The notes: a model not told the origin generated them from the letters alone. Positions 1-8,650 are shown, numbered from the stretch's first letter. The stretch is DNA of 64,000 bases from Ruoffia tabacinasalis (GCF_005864045.1 NZ_VBSP01000001.1:124001-188000), one strand, 5' to 3'. Translations and numbers: made by a program.

Positions 1-189
1 AAATGTAACTTCAAACGTATTGTAGATTATCCAAATCTTTGGCGTTTAACACGTGAAATCTACAATATTGAAGGTGTAGCCGAAACTGTAAATATGCAAC
101 ATATCAAAGATCATTACTATATTAGTCATAAGACAATTAATCCAACAGGCATTGTTCCTAAAGGACCAGAACTGGATTTTAGCCTATAA
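1..189 (+). CDS. Glutathionyl-hydroquinone reductase (ECM4/YqjG family), C-terminal end only
   Basis: Only the last 62 codons are inside the window; the reading frame is open from base 1 to the TAA at 187-189. The tail reads YPNLWRLTREIYNIEGVAET, then HIKDHYYISHKTINPTGIVP and GPELDF. This is the conserved C-terminal block of the Xi-class glutathione transferases (ECM4/YqjG/PcpF), which reduce glutathionyl-hydroquinones; the catalytic Cys would lie upstream, outside the window. A strong terminator follows 8 bases after the stop. The family assignment is firm, but the substrate in an organism that may not make glutathione is unknown. Confidence 0.85.
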   Translation, partial: KCNFKRIVDYPNLWRLTREIYNIEGVAETVNMQHIKDHYYISHKTINPTGIVPKGPELDFSL

Positions 190-196
190 AATACTC

Positions 197-227
197 AAAG
201 CCAGCCTTTTAAGGGCTGGCTTTGTTT
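197..227. terminator. Intrinsic terminator, probably bidirectional
   Basis: A 10-bp perfect stem (AAAGCCAGCC / GGCTGGCTTT, 197-206 with 214-223) with a 7-base loop is followed by a T-rich stretch on the plus strand. It ends the reductase gene and probably also serves the convergent gene that ends at 243. Confidence 0.8.
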
Positions 228-242
228 GATTATTAAATTTTT

Positions 243-1238
243 TTAAATGAAATCAAATTCTGTTCCGATATTTTGTTCAACAGCGCGACGGCGTACAACC
301 TCCGCTACTGCAACATCTAGTGCTCCTGTACCGATAGGTATACAAATAATTTTTTCGTTAGAATAATCTTCTAGTGTCACTTTATTAGCAGCTAACTCGC
401 CTAAGGTACAATAAATATCATCTTCAGTCACTTTACCATCTTTTGTTAGAGATTTTAACACTCCACGGTGTAAAGCTTGGTCAACATGGTCAACGATAAT
501 TTTGTCCGCTGAAAGAATAACATCTTCACTTACCTCTTTAAAAGATCCCATAGGGAAAACGATTGTTCCCGGTTTAACCATTTCTTTTGTTATAAATGGT
601 TCTTGTGCCGGTGTGAATGTAAATAATGCTTCATTATCTGTTGCTTCTTCAGGATGGTCCGGGTCTGCAATAATAATTTCGCCTTTAACAAAAGGTTCCA
701 TATCTGCTTTAAATTGTTCTGCAGTAGAACGTCGATGATTCCAAACAACTAATCGCTCAATATCAAATAAATCAGCAATACAAATGGTGGCTGTTCTAGC
801 TTGTAAACCTGCACCAAACATTCCTACTGTAATAGAATCCTTTTTACCAAGATATTTCAATGCTACTGCTGCCTGTGAACCAGTACGCATATTTGAAATA
901 TAAGAACCTTCCATTACAGAAGTAAATGTACCAAGTTCAGGATCAATTAACGTAATAAGTGCTGTAATATATGGTAAATTCATTTCTTTTCGTTTACCTG
1001 CAAAACCACCAACCCATTTTTGTCCACCAACTTTTAACCAGTCCACATAAGCTGGCATAGCATTCATAAACCCTTCATTTTGTGGCCAATTTCCTGTTTC
1101 ACCTAAATCTAAGGTAACCTTCGTTGGATTCACAATCTCACCTAAGCCAAATCCTTCGAACGTCTTATCAACTACTTCATTAATTTCAGAAACCGTGATT
1201 AAACTCCTCACTTGCTCTTCGTTTAATAATCTTGTCAT
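243..1238 (-). CDS. Ornithine cyclodeaminase / mu-crystallin family protein
   Basis: A 331-residue NAD(P)-binding protein of the OCD/mu-crystallin family. Visible are the family segment SYISNMRTGSQAAVALKYL (about residues 112-130), the glycine-rich Rossmann turn VGMFGAGLQARTA (about 138-150), and the C-terminal IPIGTGALDVAVAE block. Members include ornithine cyclodeaminase, an alanine dehydrogenase, ketimine reductases and siderophore/opine precursors (SbnB type), so the substrate cannot be set from sequence. The ATG has an excellent AGGAGG 6 bases upstream. It stands alone: a terminator lies downstream and a 400-base gene-poor stretch upstream. Confidence 0.85.
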   Translation of the reverse strand: MTRLLNEEQVRSLITVSEINEVVDKTFEGFGLGEIVNPTKVTLDLGETGNWPQNEGFMNAMPAYVDWLKVGGQKWVGGFAGKRKEMNLPYITALITLIDPELGTFTSVMEGSYISNMRTGSQAAVALKYLGKKDSITVGMFGAGLQARTATICIADLFDIERLVVWNHRRSTAEQFKADMEPFVKGEIIIADPDHPEEATDNEALFTFTPAQEPFITKEMVKPGTIVFPMGSFKEVSEDVILSADKIIVDHVDQALHRGVLKSLTKDGKVTEDDIYCTLGELAANKVTLEDYSNEKIICIPIGTGALDVAVAEVVRRRAVEQNIGTEFDFI

Positions 1239-1422
1239 ATGTGCCTCCTATACATTTAATTTCATTTGTGCTAATTGAGTGGTCAAATACAAAAAAATCA
1301 GAACACTCCTTATTTTCATTTTACACTAAAAATGAAATTTTCGCTGAGAATTTTTAAAAAGTAACTCATCTGATGATATTTCTACACATCCTGATAGTCA
1401 TCTGATAACAAATATGAACTAA

Positions 1423-1572
1423 TTGATAACGTTTATAATAAAAGAAGAAGTACAAGCAACAATTGCAGCTAAGAAACTTGATAGAGTTAAAGAAGACGCA
1501 GCTCCAAATATTCTTACAGAAACACCAGAATCTACAGAACCAGTTGCTCGCTTCAAAGACAAAGACGAATAA
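1423..1572 (+). pseudogene. Remnant of the 3' end of an unidentified gene
   Basis: An open frame from the stop at 1420 to the TAA at 1570-1572 codes for a hydrophilic tail (…KKLDRVKEDAAPNILTETPE… ending FKDKDE). The frame begins with ITFII, which could be the end of a membrane helix. It has no start codon with a ribosome binding site (the first possible start is TTG at 1423), yet a perfect terminator sits 18 bases after its stop. This looks like the surviving C-terminus of a deleted gene, perhaps a membrane transporter with a charged cytoplasmic tail. The rest of the gene-free stretch 1239-1641 holds only a 9-base direct repeat TCATCTGAT (1366 and 1398) and the upstream region of the minus-strand gene. 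Confidence 0.5.
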
Positions 1573-1589
1573 TCAAATTTTCAAACTAA

Positions 1590-1628
1590 AAGACTCTGCT
1601 AGGTTAAAAACTTAGCAGAGTCTTATTT
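1590..1628. terminator. Intrinsic terminator, bidirectional
   Basis: A 12-bp perfect stem AAGACTCTGCTA / TAGCAGAGTCTT (1590-1601 with 1613-1624), with A-rich and T-rich flanks on both sides, sits between the plus-strand gene remnant and the convergent dehydrogenase gene. Confidence 0.85.
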
Positions 1629-1641
1629 CTTTTAAAAAATA

Positions 1642-2637
1642 TTATGGTTTTAAGATTGATTTACCGTTTCCAGATCGTGTTAATAAATCCTCATGTACCT
1701 TTTGAACTTCCCTTAAAGGGACACTCTCTCCAATAATAGGATTAATTACATCATGTTCTAACATGGCGATAATTCCAGCAGACGCTTCTGTGTAATCCTC
1801 TTCAGTTAAGTTTGGTAGCGAAGCACCTAGAACATTAATATTTCGGCTTAAAATGAGTCTAGGAGAGATTTCAATGGTGTCCCTAGCTCCTACGACTACA
1901 ATTCTTCCTTTTGTTTTGATGGCTTGTAAATCTAGTTCTAAGTTTTTATTAGCTAAGAATTCAATAATAACATCTGGGCCCACTCCATTTGTATACTCAT
2001 TTAACTGATCAAAATTGTTGTCATTCAAATGATTCATCGCGTAGTCCGCCCCATTATCTAAGATGGCTTGTAAACCTTCTTCGGTGCTTGAAGTTCCAAT
2101 GACAGTTGCTCCAATGGATTTAGCCATCTGAACAGCAAGCGTTCCTACACCACCAGTTGCCCCATGGATAAAGACTGTTTCACCAGCTTTTAGATTCGCT
2201 CTTTGGAATAATATATGGTAGGCAGTAAACCCAGGTATACCTAGGGCAGCACCTTGTTCAAAACTGGCATTATCAGGTAAAGGCAACACGATATCTGAAT
2301 CCACAGCTACCTTCTCAGCAAACGTTCCAGATTGGTTCACTTTACGGAATGTTCCAACAAACACTCTATCTCCAACTTGAAAATTAGATACATCATCGCC
2401 TATCTCTTCGATGACTCCCGCCCCATCAAAACCAGGTGTAAATGGTAGTTCTGGAATAAATAGATTATAATTCCCAGTTAAGACATAAGATTCGTTAGGA
2501 TTGACACCAACGGCTTCCATTTTTATTTTTACTTGATTACGAGCAATTTCTGGTTCAGTTACTTCTTTATATAGTAAATTATGATAGTCTCCGAATTCTT
2601 CAACCACTACAGCACTCATCTGTTTATTCTTGTTCAT
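1642..2637 (-). CDS. Zinc-independent quinone oxidoreductase-like MDR dehydrogenase
   Basis: A 331-residue medium-chain dehydrogenase/reductase of the quinone oxidoreductase (QOR) type. The N-terminal GroES-like fold has VGVNPNESYVLTG and PGFDGAGVIEEIG; the Rossmann fold has HGATGGVGTLAVQMAKSIGA (about residues 158-177), the AxxGVG nucleotide-binding turn typical of NADPH-using QORs. The usual catalytic-zinc Cys and His ligands are absent, in line with a zinc-free enzyme. The likely activity is NADPH-dependent reduction of quinones or enones. ATG is preceded by AGAGGGG. It shares a bidirectional terminator with the upstream gene remnant and appears to be monocistronic. Confidence 0.8.
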   Translation of the reverse strand: MNKNKQMSAVVVEEFGDYHNLLYKEVTEPEIARNQVKIKMEAVGVNPNESYVLTGNYNLFIPELPFTPGFDGAGVIEEIGDDVSNFQVGDRVFVGTFRKVNQSGTFAEKVAVDSDIVLPLPDNASFEQGAALGIPGFTAYHILFQRANLKAGETVFIHGATGGVGTLAVQMAKSIGATVIGTSSTEEGLQAILDNGADYAMNHLNDNNFDQLNEYTNGVGPDVIIEFLANKNLELDLQAIKTKGRIVVVGARDTIEISPRLILSRNINVLGASLPNLTEEDYTEASAGIIAMLEHDVINPIIGESVPLREVQKVHEDLLTRSGNGKSILKP

Positions 2638-2701
2638 TTATACCCCTCTTTATCTTTAAATCTTAATAAAAAATACTTCTAAAAATAAGTATTTTAGTAA
2701 T

Positions 2702-3169
2702 TTATGCTAATTTACGTAAATCTTTTAACTCATTAATCTTAACGGATGGTGCACCATTCTCACTATATAAAAATTCACGTGGTGTAATACTGTTAGACAT
2801 TGCAACGATTAATCGATCACGGTATGGCTCTGGTAGTTCATCAAAAAGTAATTGTTTGTCTGTAAGGTTTAATTGCTTTCTAAGGGACTCAATCTCACCT
2901 TTTGATTTTAATTTATAAGAGCGAGTGGGAAGTTTTTCAGTGATAGTTCTTTCTTCGACTCTGTAGAAATAATTATCATCTCCATAGTTTATTTCCAATG
3001 CACCAGTATTCGTTCTTGTTTTAGTTACGTTTGAATATTTGTCTTTTTGGATTTCCCACCAGGTCTCAATACCTTTGACTGCTTCTTCTTCGGTTTGGTA
3101 ACTACCATGTTCTTTGCGGATATTTTGTCTGCGATTAACCCAATAATTAGTAAATACTGTCTGATTCAT
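2702..3169 (-). CDS. Unknown protein, 155 residues
   Basis: I do not recognise this protein. The start at 3169 is chosen because AGGAGG lies 7 bases upstream; an in-frame start 20 codons earlier has no such signal. The protein is soluble and highly charged, with no signal peptide or membrane segment. The N-terminal part (to about residue 75) is rich in aromatic residues (NYWVNRRQNIRKEHGSYQTE, WWEIQKDKY, NYGDDNYFYRVEER) and may be a small beta-rich fold; the C-terminal half looks helical. It lies 70 bases downstream of ung on the same strand, so co-transcription is possible. Confidence 0.7.
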   Translation of the reverse strand: MNQTVFTNYWVNRRQNIRKEHGSYQTEEEAVKGIETWWEIQKDKYSNVTKTRTNTGALEINYGDDNYFYRVEERTITEKLPTRSYKLKSKGEIESLRKQLNLTDKQLLFDELPEPYRDRLIVAMSNSITPREFLYSENGAPSVKINELKDLRKLA

Positions 3170-3239
3170 AGAGTACCTCCTAGATTGTCTTGATAGCGTT
3201 ATCATATGATACATATGGTATAAGGTCAAATAAATAGCC

Positions 3240-3914
3240 TTAAATATTATCTAATTTCCAGTCAATTGGCGTTTGTCCATCAGCCTCTAAGAGAGCATTA
3301 ACTTTGGAGAATGGTTTGGATCCAAAGAAAGAATATCTTGCCGAAAATGGACTCGGGTGTGACGACTCTATAATGAAATGTTTGTTAGTATTGATTAAAT
3401 CTTTCTTTTGTTGCGCATGTCTTCCCCAAAGTAGAAAAACAACCGCATGATCTAAATCATTTAATGCTTCAATAGCATGATTAGTAACCTTTTCCCAGCC
3501 TTTATTTTTATGGGAATTGGGTGTGTGTGCTCTCACTGTCAAAACTGTATTTAACATTAAGACACCCTGTTTTGCCCATTTTTTTAAATAACCATGATTT
3601 ACTGGAGGATATTTTAAATCATTTTCCAATTCTTTATAGATATTTCTTAATGAAGGCGGAATTTTAACTGTTTCTTTAACTGAAAAACTTAATCCATGTG
3701 CTTGATTTGGACCGTGATAAGGGTCCTGGCCGATGATGACGACTTTAACATCTTTGTACGGTGTCCACTCAAAGGCAGTCCAAATCTCTTCTATTGGCGG
3801 ATAAACGATATGTTCTTCATACTCATCGATTAAAAATCGTTTTAAAGATTGATAAGATTCTGTGTTAGTAGCTTCTTCGATAATAGGTTGCCAATCATTT
3901 TGTATTTTTATCAT
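3240..3914 (-). CDS. ung: Uracil-DNA glycosylase
   Basis: Family 1 uracil-DNA glycosylase, 224 residues, which removes uracil from DNA and starts base excision repair. The water-activating loop GQDPYHGPNQAHGLSFSV (catalytic Asp in QDPYH, about residues 62-79) and the C-terminal DNA-intercalation loop HPSPFSARYSFFGSKPFS (catalytic His, Leu-equivalent region) are both intact. Length matches the family (about 220-230). The ATG is preceded by AAGGAGG. It is divergent from the acetyltransferase gene at 4003. Confidence 0.97.
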   Translation of the reverse strand: MIKIQNDWQPIIEEATNTESYQSLKRFLIDEYEEHIVYPPIEEIWTAFEWTPYKDVKVVIIGQDPYHGPNQAHGLSFSVKETVKIPPSLRNIYKELENDLKYPPVNHGYLKKWAKQGVLMLNTVLTVRAHTPNSHKNKGWEKVTNHAIEALNDLDHAVVFLLWGRHAQQKKDLINTNKHFIIESSHPSPFSARYSFFGSKPFSKVNALLEADGQTPIDWKLDNI

Positions 3915-4002
3915 TTTCTCCTCCTTAATATTATTCTATACCTTACATTAATTTACTCAATTTGTTAAACTTAAAGCATTATATAAATATAGAGGTGTAC
4001 CA

Positions 4003-4512
4003 TTGTCAAAAATAACATTTAGAAATGCAACATTAGAAGATGCAAGTCAAATTTTACAAATCTACCAACCATATATCGAGAATACAACTGTAACAATGGC
4101 CATCCAAGTGCCTACCATTGAAAATTATAAAAAAGTTATGCAAAAGATTATTGAGCAATTGGCTTTTGTAGTAGCTGAAATAGATCATGAGATAATTGGG
4201 TATGCTTTTGCTAATCACTTTCAAGAAAAGCGTCAAGCTTATAAATACACTTGTAATATCAATTTATACATCAATCCCTCCTACTATGGCACTGGTTTAG
4301 GCCAGCAATTATATGAGAACTTAGAACAGAAATTAAAACAAATTGGAATTGTTCAACTTTATTCGAATTTAACTGCAAGTAATATTGCTGGTTACCGTTT
4401 CTTACAAAAAAATGATTATGCCGTTGTTGGCCAAATGCCTAAATTCGGCTATAAATTTGATGAGTGGCACGACATCGTCTGGATGGCTAAAACTATTCAG
4501 TCAAATATTTAA
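4003..4512 (+). CDS. GNAT-family N-acetyltransferase, phosphinothricin-acetyltransferase-like
   Basis: A 169-residue GNAT enzyme. The N-terminus (TFRNATLEDASQILQIYQPY) and the acetyl-CoA binding segment YINPSYYGTGLGQQLYENLE (Q/RxxGxG/A motif as YYGTGLG) match the Pat/YncA subgroup that acetylates phosphinothricin, methionine sulfone or similar small amino acids. Translation starts at TTG 4003, the only start in frame with a good Shine-Dalgarno (AGAGGTG, 5 bases upstream). The substrate cannot be fixed. A plus-strand terminator hairpin follows at 4544-4578. Confidence 0.85.
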   Translation: MSKITFRNATLEDASQILQIYQPYIENTTVTMAIQVPTIENYKKVMQKIIEQLAFVVAEIDHEIIGYAFANHFQEKRQAYKYTCNINLYINPSYYGTGLGQQLYENLEQKLKQIGIVQLYSNLTASNIAGYRFLQKNDYAVVGQMPKFGYKFDEWHDIVWMAKTIQSNI

Positions 4513-4522
4513 AATTGCTTTA

Positions 4523-5119
4523 TTATAAACTATATACATGTAAAAAATCTCTGGAATCATAAGTTCCGGGGATTTTTATTTTGTCTAGCAGTTCAAATGG
4601 CGTTTCTTCTTTCAAATATTTAATTACTACCCGTTCTGGATAGTACAAGATGAGTTTTACTGGACGACGAACCAAGTTCACAGAGTACATGATATTATTT
4701 ATTACATCTTTGAAAATTTTAAACGCAAACGGATTGAAAAAATAGAAAATTGAATCACTCGATTCAACAAGATAATCGTCAGCATAAGTATGTTTAATAT
4801 AAATATCATTATTAGGTACTTTGAAGCGCTTTTGAAATTGTTTTTTGTTATTCTCTAATTCATCAAACGTCATTGGATGAAGTTCTATTCCTTTAACAGT
4901 AATACCAAATCGATAATGAACATAGAACAAAGCTCTCCCTGTTCCACAGCCCATATCAACGAAAACATCATCTTTTGATACAGTTAGATTATCAAATAAT
5001 AGACTCAATACGTCATAATCCGTCGATTCTAAGCGATGGTAATCATAGATTGCTGCCTGCCAGTCACGTTCATTTGTCGTTTTTATATTTAATAAATTGT
5101 CCCATTCTTGGTTATTCAT
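4523..5119 (-). CDS. Class I SAM-dependent methyltransferase
   Basis: A 198-residue Rossmann-fold methyltransferase. The SAM-binding motif I is FVDMGCGTGRALFYVHYRFG (about residues 53-72), followed by an acidic loop at VKGIELHP, and a motif IV-like FYFFNPFAF (about 125-133). The latter resembles the NPP(F/Y) motif of N-methyltransferases but lacks the prolines, so nucleic acid methylation is not assured. Substrate unknown. ATG has CAGGTGATT upstream. Its final codons form part of the convergent terminator at 4544-4578. Confidence 0.75.
   Translation of the reverse strand: MNNQEWDNLLNIKTTNERDWQAAIYDYHRLESTDYDVLSLLFDNLTVSKDDVFVDMGCGTGRALFYVHYRFGITVKGIELHPMTFDELENNKKQFQKRFKVPNNDIYIKHTYADDYLVESSDSIFYFFNPFAFKIFKDVINNIMYSVNLVRRPVKLILYYPERVVIKYLKEETPFELLDKIKIPGTYDSRDFLHVYSL
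4544..4578. terminator. Intrinsic terminator overlapping the 3' end of the methyltransferase gene
   Basis: A 13-bp stem with two G-U pairs (4544-4556 with 4564-4576, 7-base loop) is followed by TTTTT on the plus strand, serving the acetyltransferase. It lies inside the last codons of the convergent methyltransferase gene and also has a six-T run in the minus direction. Confidence 0.75.
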
Positions 5120-5132
5120 TTAATCACCTGAA

Positions 5133-5158
5133 TTAAAAAACGGGCAAGAAGCCCGTTT
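5133..5158 (-). terminator. Intrinsic terminator of the LysM amidase gene
   Basis: An 8-bp stem AAACGGGC / GCCCGTTT (5138-5145 with 5151-5158) with a 5-base loop is followed on the minus strand by a run of Ts. It lies 26 bases past the stop of the amidase gene. Confidence 0.85.
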
Positions 5159-5183
5159 AAATTTTTTATTTAAAATGTGTTAA

Positions 5184-7895
5184 TTAGCGAGTTAAACCGA
5201 AGTATGCATTGATTCCGTTAACAAGCCCATTAATTAATTTCTTCTGATATGAATGGTTAATTAATTTTCTAAATTCTGCATCATGATCTTGGAAACCTAA
5301 CTCTACTAATGTAGCCGGAACGTCTGTCTTACGTGTAACGTGTAAGTTTTGCGCACGAGTTCCCATATCATTCGCTCCAGTAATCGCAACTAAGCTATTT
5401 TGGATAGCGTTTGCTAAACGTTTCCCTTCTGGAATAATGTCTGTTCCAATATGGTGATCAACTGTCTCATAGCCTTTTTCATCGATAGATTGATCGTGAT
5501 ATAAAGTTACGATACCATGAGCCGTATTTGGAATCGGCATTGCATTATGATGCACACTAATGTATACATCAGGCATAATGCTATTTGGTTCTAAATGACG
5601 TTCATGTAAAGGAATTGTTTCATCGTATGTTCTTGATTCATAAACAATATATCCTTGATTACGTAAAATTGTTGATAGTTGAGAAGTGATGTTTAAGTTT
5701 AATTCTTTCTCTTCTCGATTATTCGCAGCTGAACCTGTTTCAGTTCCACCGTGACCTGCATCTAGGTATACAACATTCTTACCTTGTGGCACTTCTACAG
5801 AAGCAGATTTAGGAACATATCCTAGAATACTTCCATTTGAATTTAATAATTCAATATATTTCGTTCCGCCTTTAACAAATTCACGTTTAACTGTAAATCG
5901 TTGACCAAAAAAATCAACAACATCGCTAGTACGCCCTGCATAAGATAAAGTGTTTCTTAATGCTTGTGTTGTACCATTTAACTTCACATCGTAGTTTACT
6001 GATACAGGAGTTACTCCAGATAGATCAGGAATTGGTTGGTTGCTAGATCCTGAGTTGTTATTATTGTTTCCACCATTATTTGAACCTGTTGGTTTTGAAA
6101 CAATTAATACGTCTCCTGAATATAAGTAATTGCTCGTTAAGTTGTTCCAATCTTTTAGATTTTGAACAGTGATACCATGTGCTGATGCGATTTTGTATAA
6201 GTAATCGCCTGATTTAACCGTATAAGTTTTTGCTGATGTTGATGGTTTGTCATTGTTATTGTCGTTGTTGCCATTGTTCCCTGAATTATTTCCAGAACTA
6301 GATGGTTTAGAAACAACTAGACGGTCGCCTGGGTGAATTAAGTTTGATGAAAGGTTATTCCACTCTCTTAATTGAGCTTCAGTAATGCCGTATTGATTAG
6401 CAATTTTACTTACCCACTCTCCAGATTTAACCACATGAACTTTAGAAGGTTTATTTGTATTGTTATTTTCTTCTTTTTCTTCTTCTTTATCATCTGGTTT
6501 TGGAGCTGGAGTTGTTGAATTTGGTTTAGAAACAACTAACACATCACCTGAATAAATGTAATTACTTGTTAATTTATTCCAGTCTTTTAAGTTTTGAACT
6601 GAAATTCCATAACGACTCGTGATTGAGTATAAGTAGTCACCTGATTTAACCGTATGAGTTTTAGCAGGTGTCGTCTCTGGTTTATTGCTTTCGTTGTCAC
6701 TATCATTACAAGTGTTTGAACCACCAGTATTATTAGGATTTGAAACAACTAAACGATCGCCTGGGTGGATTAAGTTAGATGATAAGTTATTCCATGATTT
6801 TAATTGTTGGTCAGTAATTCCATACTGAGCTGCAATCTTACTTACCCATTCTCCCGCTTTTACAACGTGAACTTTTTTAGTTCCAGAATTTTCATTGCTG
6901 TTATTGTTATTATCATCTGGTTTAGGTGCAGGTGTCGATGTGTTTGAACCTGGTTTTGCAACGTTTAAAACATCGCCAGAGTAAATATAGTTGTTAGATA
7001 ACTTGTTCCAGTCTTTTAAGTTCTGAACAGTTACACCGAAACGACTCGCGATTGAGTATAAGTAATCGCCTGATTTAACTGTATATGTTTTCGCTGATTC
7101 TGTGTTTCCTGAGTTATTATTAGTGTTTTCAGAGTCACTATTTGAATTCCCTGAGTTACTGTTTCCGTTATTATTAGCAGACGCAGAAACAACTAAACGA
7201 TCTCCTGGATGGATTAAGTTTGATGATAATTTATTCCAAGATTTAATTTGAGTTGCTGTCACACCATATTTTTGAGCAATTAAATTAACTGATTCCCCAG
7301 CTTTAACGACGTGAACATTTGTCGTTGAAGTGTTTCCAGTTGAATTGTTATTATCATTTTCAGTTGGTGTTGGCTTTGGTGCGGGTGTTCCTGCTTTAGA
7401 AACATTCAGTACGTCACCAGAATAAATATAATTGCTAGTTAAGCTGTTCCAATCTTTAAGGTTTTGTACTGACACACCATGTTTAACAGCGATGGCATAT
7501 AATGAATCACCTGATTTTACTGTATAAGTTGATCCCGAAGCAGTTGTTGTATTTGAGTTATTAGACACAACTGGTGGTGTATTTGTTTCAACTTCAGTGT
7601 TATTAGAAGTTTGTGTCTCATTTGAAGGAGTAGAATTTTCTTCATTTTGTGCACTTTGACTTACTATTAAACTTTGACCAGGAAGTATAATATCGTTATT
7701 TAAACCATTAATTTCTTTAAGTTGCCCCAATGAAAGGCCATGACGGCTGGCAATTGAATATAAAGTATCGCCAGATTGTACAACATAAGTTGATGAAATT
7801 TCTTGTGCTGCTACGATTGATTGTGATCCACCAATTGCAACAAGCGCTGCTAATGAAAGTGAAACAGTAATCCATTCCCCTTTACGTTTGCGCAT
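5184..7895 (-). CDS. Secreted N-acetylmuramoyl-L-alanine amidase with eight LysM domains
   Basis: A 903-residue cell-wall hydrolase. A signal peptide (basic MRKRKGEW, then VSLSLAALVAIGG, cleavage near AAQE) is followed by eight LysM modules joined by Asn/Ser/Gly-rich linkers, an SH3-like segment (YDVKLNGTTQALRNTLSY, about 650-710), and a C-terminal Amidase_3 domain. Zinc ligands are visible in LDAGHGG, the Glu of EEKELNLN and ISVHHNA; the catalytic Glu is in LVELGFQD. LysM modules alternate strictly between a YTVKSGDxLYxIA type and an HVVKAGEWVSKIA type. I start at ATG 7895 with GGAGAG 7 bases upstream; the GTG eight codons earlier touches its ribosome site. It probably acts in daughter-cell separation or wall turnover. 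Confidence 0.93.
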   Translation of the reverse strand: MRKRKGEWITVSLSLAALVAIGGSQSIVAAQEISSTYVVQSGDTLYSIASRHGLSLGQLKEINGLNNDIILPGQSLIVSQSAQNEENSTPSNETQTSNNTEVETNTPPVVSNNSNTTTASGSTYTVKSGDSLYAIAVKHGVSVQNLKDWNSLTSNYIYSGDVLNVSKAGTPAPKPTPTENDNNNSTGNTSTTNVHVVKAGESVNLIAQKYGVTATQIKSWNKLSSNLIHPGDRLVVSASANNNGNSNSGNSNSDSENTNNNSGNTESAKTYTVKSGDYLYSIASRFGVTVQNLKDWNKLSNNYIYSGDVLNVAKPGSNTSTPAPKPDDNNNNSNENSGTKKVHVVKAGEWVSKIAAQYGITDQQLKSWNNLSSNLIHPGDRLVVSNPNNTGGSNTCNDSDNESNKPETTPAKTHTVKSGDYLYSITSRYGISVQNLKDWNKLTSNYIYSGDVLVVSKPNSTTPAPKPDDKEEEKEENNNTNKPSKVHVVKSGEWVSKIANQYGITEAQLREWNNLSSNLIHPGDRLVVSKPSSSGNNSGNNGNNDNNNDKPSTSAKTYTVKSGDYLYKIASAHGITVQNLKDWNNLTSNYLYSGDVLIVSKPTGSNNGGNNNNNSGSSNQPIPDLSGVTPVSVNYDVKLNGTTQALRNTLSYAGRTSDVVDFFGQRFTVKREFVKGGTKYIELLNSNGSILGYVPKSASVEVPQGKNVVYLDAGHGGTETGSAANNREEKELNLNITSQLSTILRNQGYIVYESRTYDETIPLHERHLEPNSIMPDVYISVHHNAMPIPNTAHGIVTLYHDQSIDEKGYETVDHHIGTDIIPEGKRLANAIQNSLVAITGANDMGTRAQNLHVTRKTDVPATLVELGFQDHDAEFRKLINHSYQKKLINGLVNGINAYFGLTR

Positions 7896-8002
7896 TAATT
7901 TTCTCTCCAAAATGAACACTCCTCAGATTGTAGTAATGTATATTTCAATTGTAACATGTTTTCATTACCAAAACGACTAGATTTATTACAAATATTAATA
8001 GA

Positions 8003-8650
8003 TTAATTATCCGCTTTAGCAAAGCGATTCTCAAGTAAATTCATAAGTTGTGAAATTGTGAATGTCATAATGAAATATAACAGTGCCGCAAATAATAACG
8101 GTGCAAAAGTTGTATAAGTCGCCCCTCTAACTGTATCTGAAGCAAACATTAAGTCTTTGATTCCTAAAACCGACACGATTGATGTTTCTTTAATTAATAC
8201 TGCGAACTCATTCCCGATGGCTGGTAATATGTTTTTTATCGCTTGTGGTAATAATACTTTTCTAAATGCTACCCATTTAGGTAAACCAAGTGCTCTTGCT
8301 GCTTCAGTTTGACCTGTATCGATTGATTGAATACCACTACGCATGATTTCTCCCATATATGCTGTAGAGTTAATAGTTACAGCTAATACTGCAGAGATGA
8401 AGTCATCTAAATAAATGTTAAACATTGGAAGTCCAAAATAAACTAAATAAACTTGAACAAGTAACGGTGTCCCACGAATAATTTCTACATATACACGCGC
8501 AATCGTGCTAAGGATTTTGTTTGATGAAATACGCATTAAAGCTAAAGCAGCTCCGAAAGGTAATGATAAAACGACTGTAACAAATGCTAATTGTATTGTG
8601 TACCAAGCTCCATTTAAAAATAGCGGGTAATATTCTTGAATAATATCCAT
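8003..8650 (-). CDS. Polar amino acid ABC transporter permease (HisM/GlnP type), without partner genes
   Basis: A 215-residue inner-membrane permease of the polar amino acid family with about five membrane segments. The N-terminal FLNGAWYTIQLAFVTVVLSL and the cytoplasmic coupling (EAA) loop EAARALGLPKWVAFRKVLLP are classical. Start at ATG 8650 has AGAGGAGAG upstream. It lies behind a T-box leader and its own promoter. No ATPase or substrate-binding gene is next to it: the next gene downstream is the amidase. The T-box specifier suggests arginine, so it may supply arginine together with subunits encoded elsewhere, or be what is left of a longer operon. Confidence 0.85.
   Translation of the reverse strand: MDIIQEYYPLFLNGAWYTIQLAFVTVVLSLPFGAALALMRISSNKILSTIARVYVEIIRGTPLLVQVYLVYFGLPMFNIYLDDFISAVLAVTINSTAYMGEIMRSGIQSIDTGQTEAARALGLPKWVAFRKVLLPQAIKNILPAIGNEFAVLIKETSIVSVLGIKDLMFASDTVRGATYTTFAPLLFAALLYFIMTFTISQLMNLLENRFAKADN

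Noticed and set aside
1366-1408. Direct repeat TCATCTGAT as a regulator site
   Set aside because: Only 9 bases, two copies, no link to a promoter I can define.
5900-7860. Repeats in the amidase gene as a CRISPR-like array
   Set aside because: The repeats are in frame, about 130 bases long, diverged, and code for LysM modules.
7896-7919. GTG 7919 as start of the amidase
   Set aside because: The GAGGA sequence abuts the GTG with no spacing, while ATG 7895 has GGAGAG at the right distance and gives a normal signal peptide.
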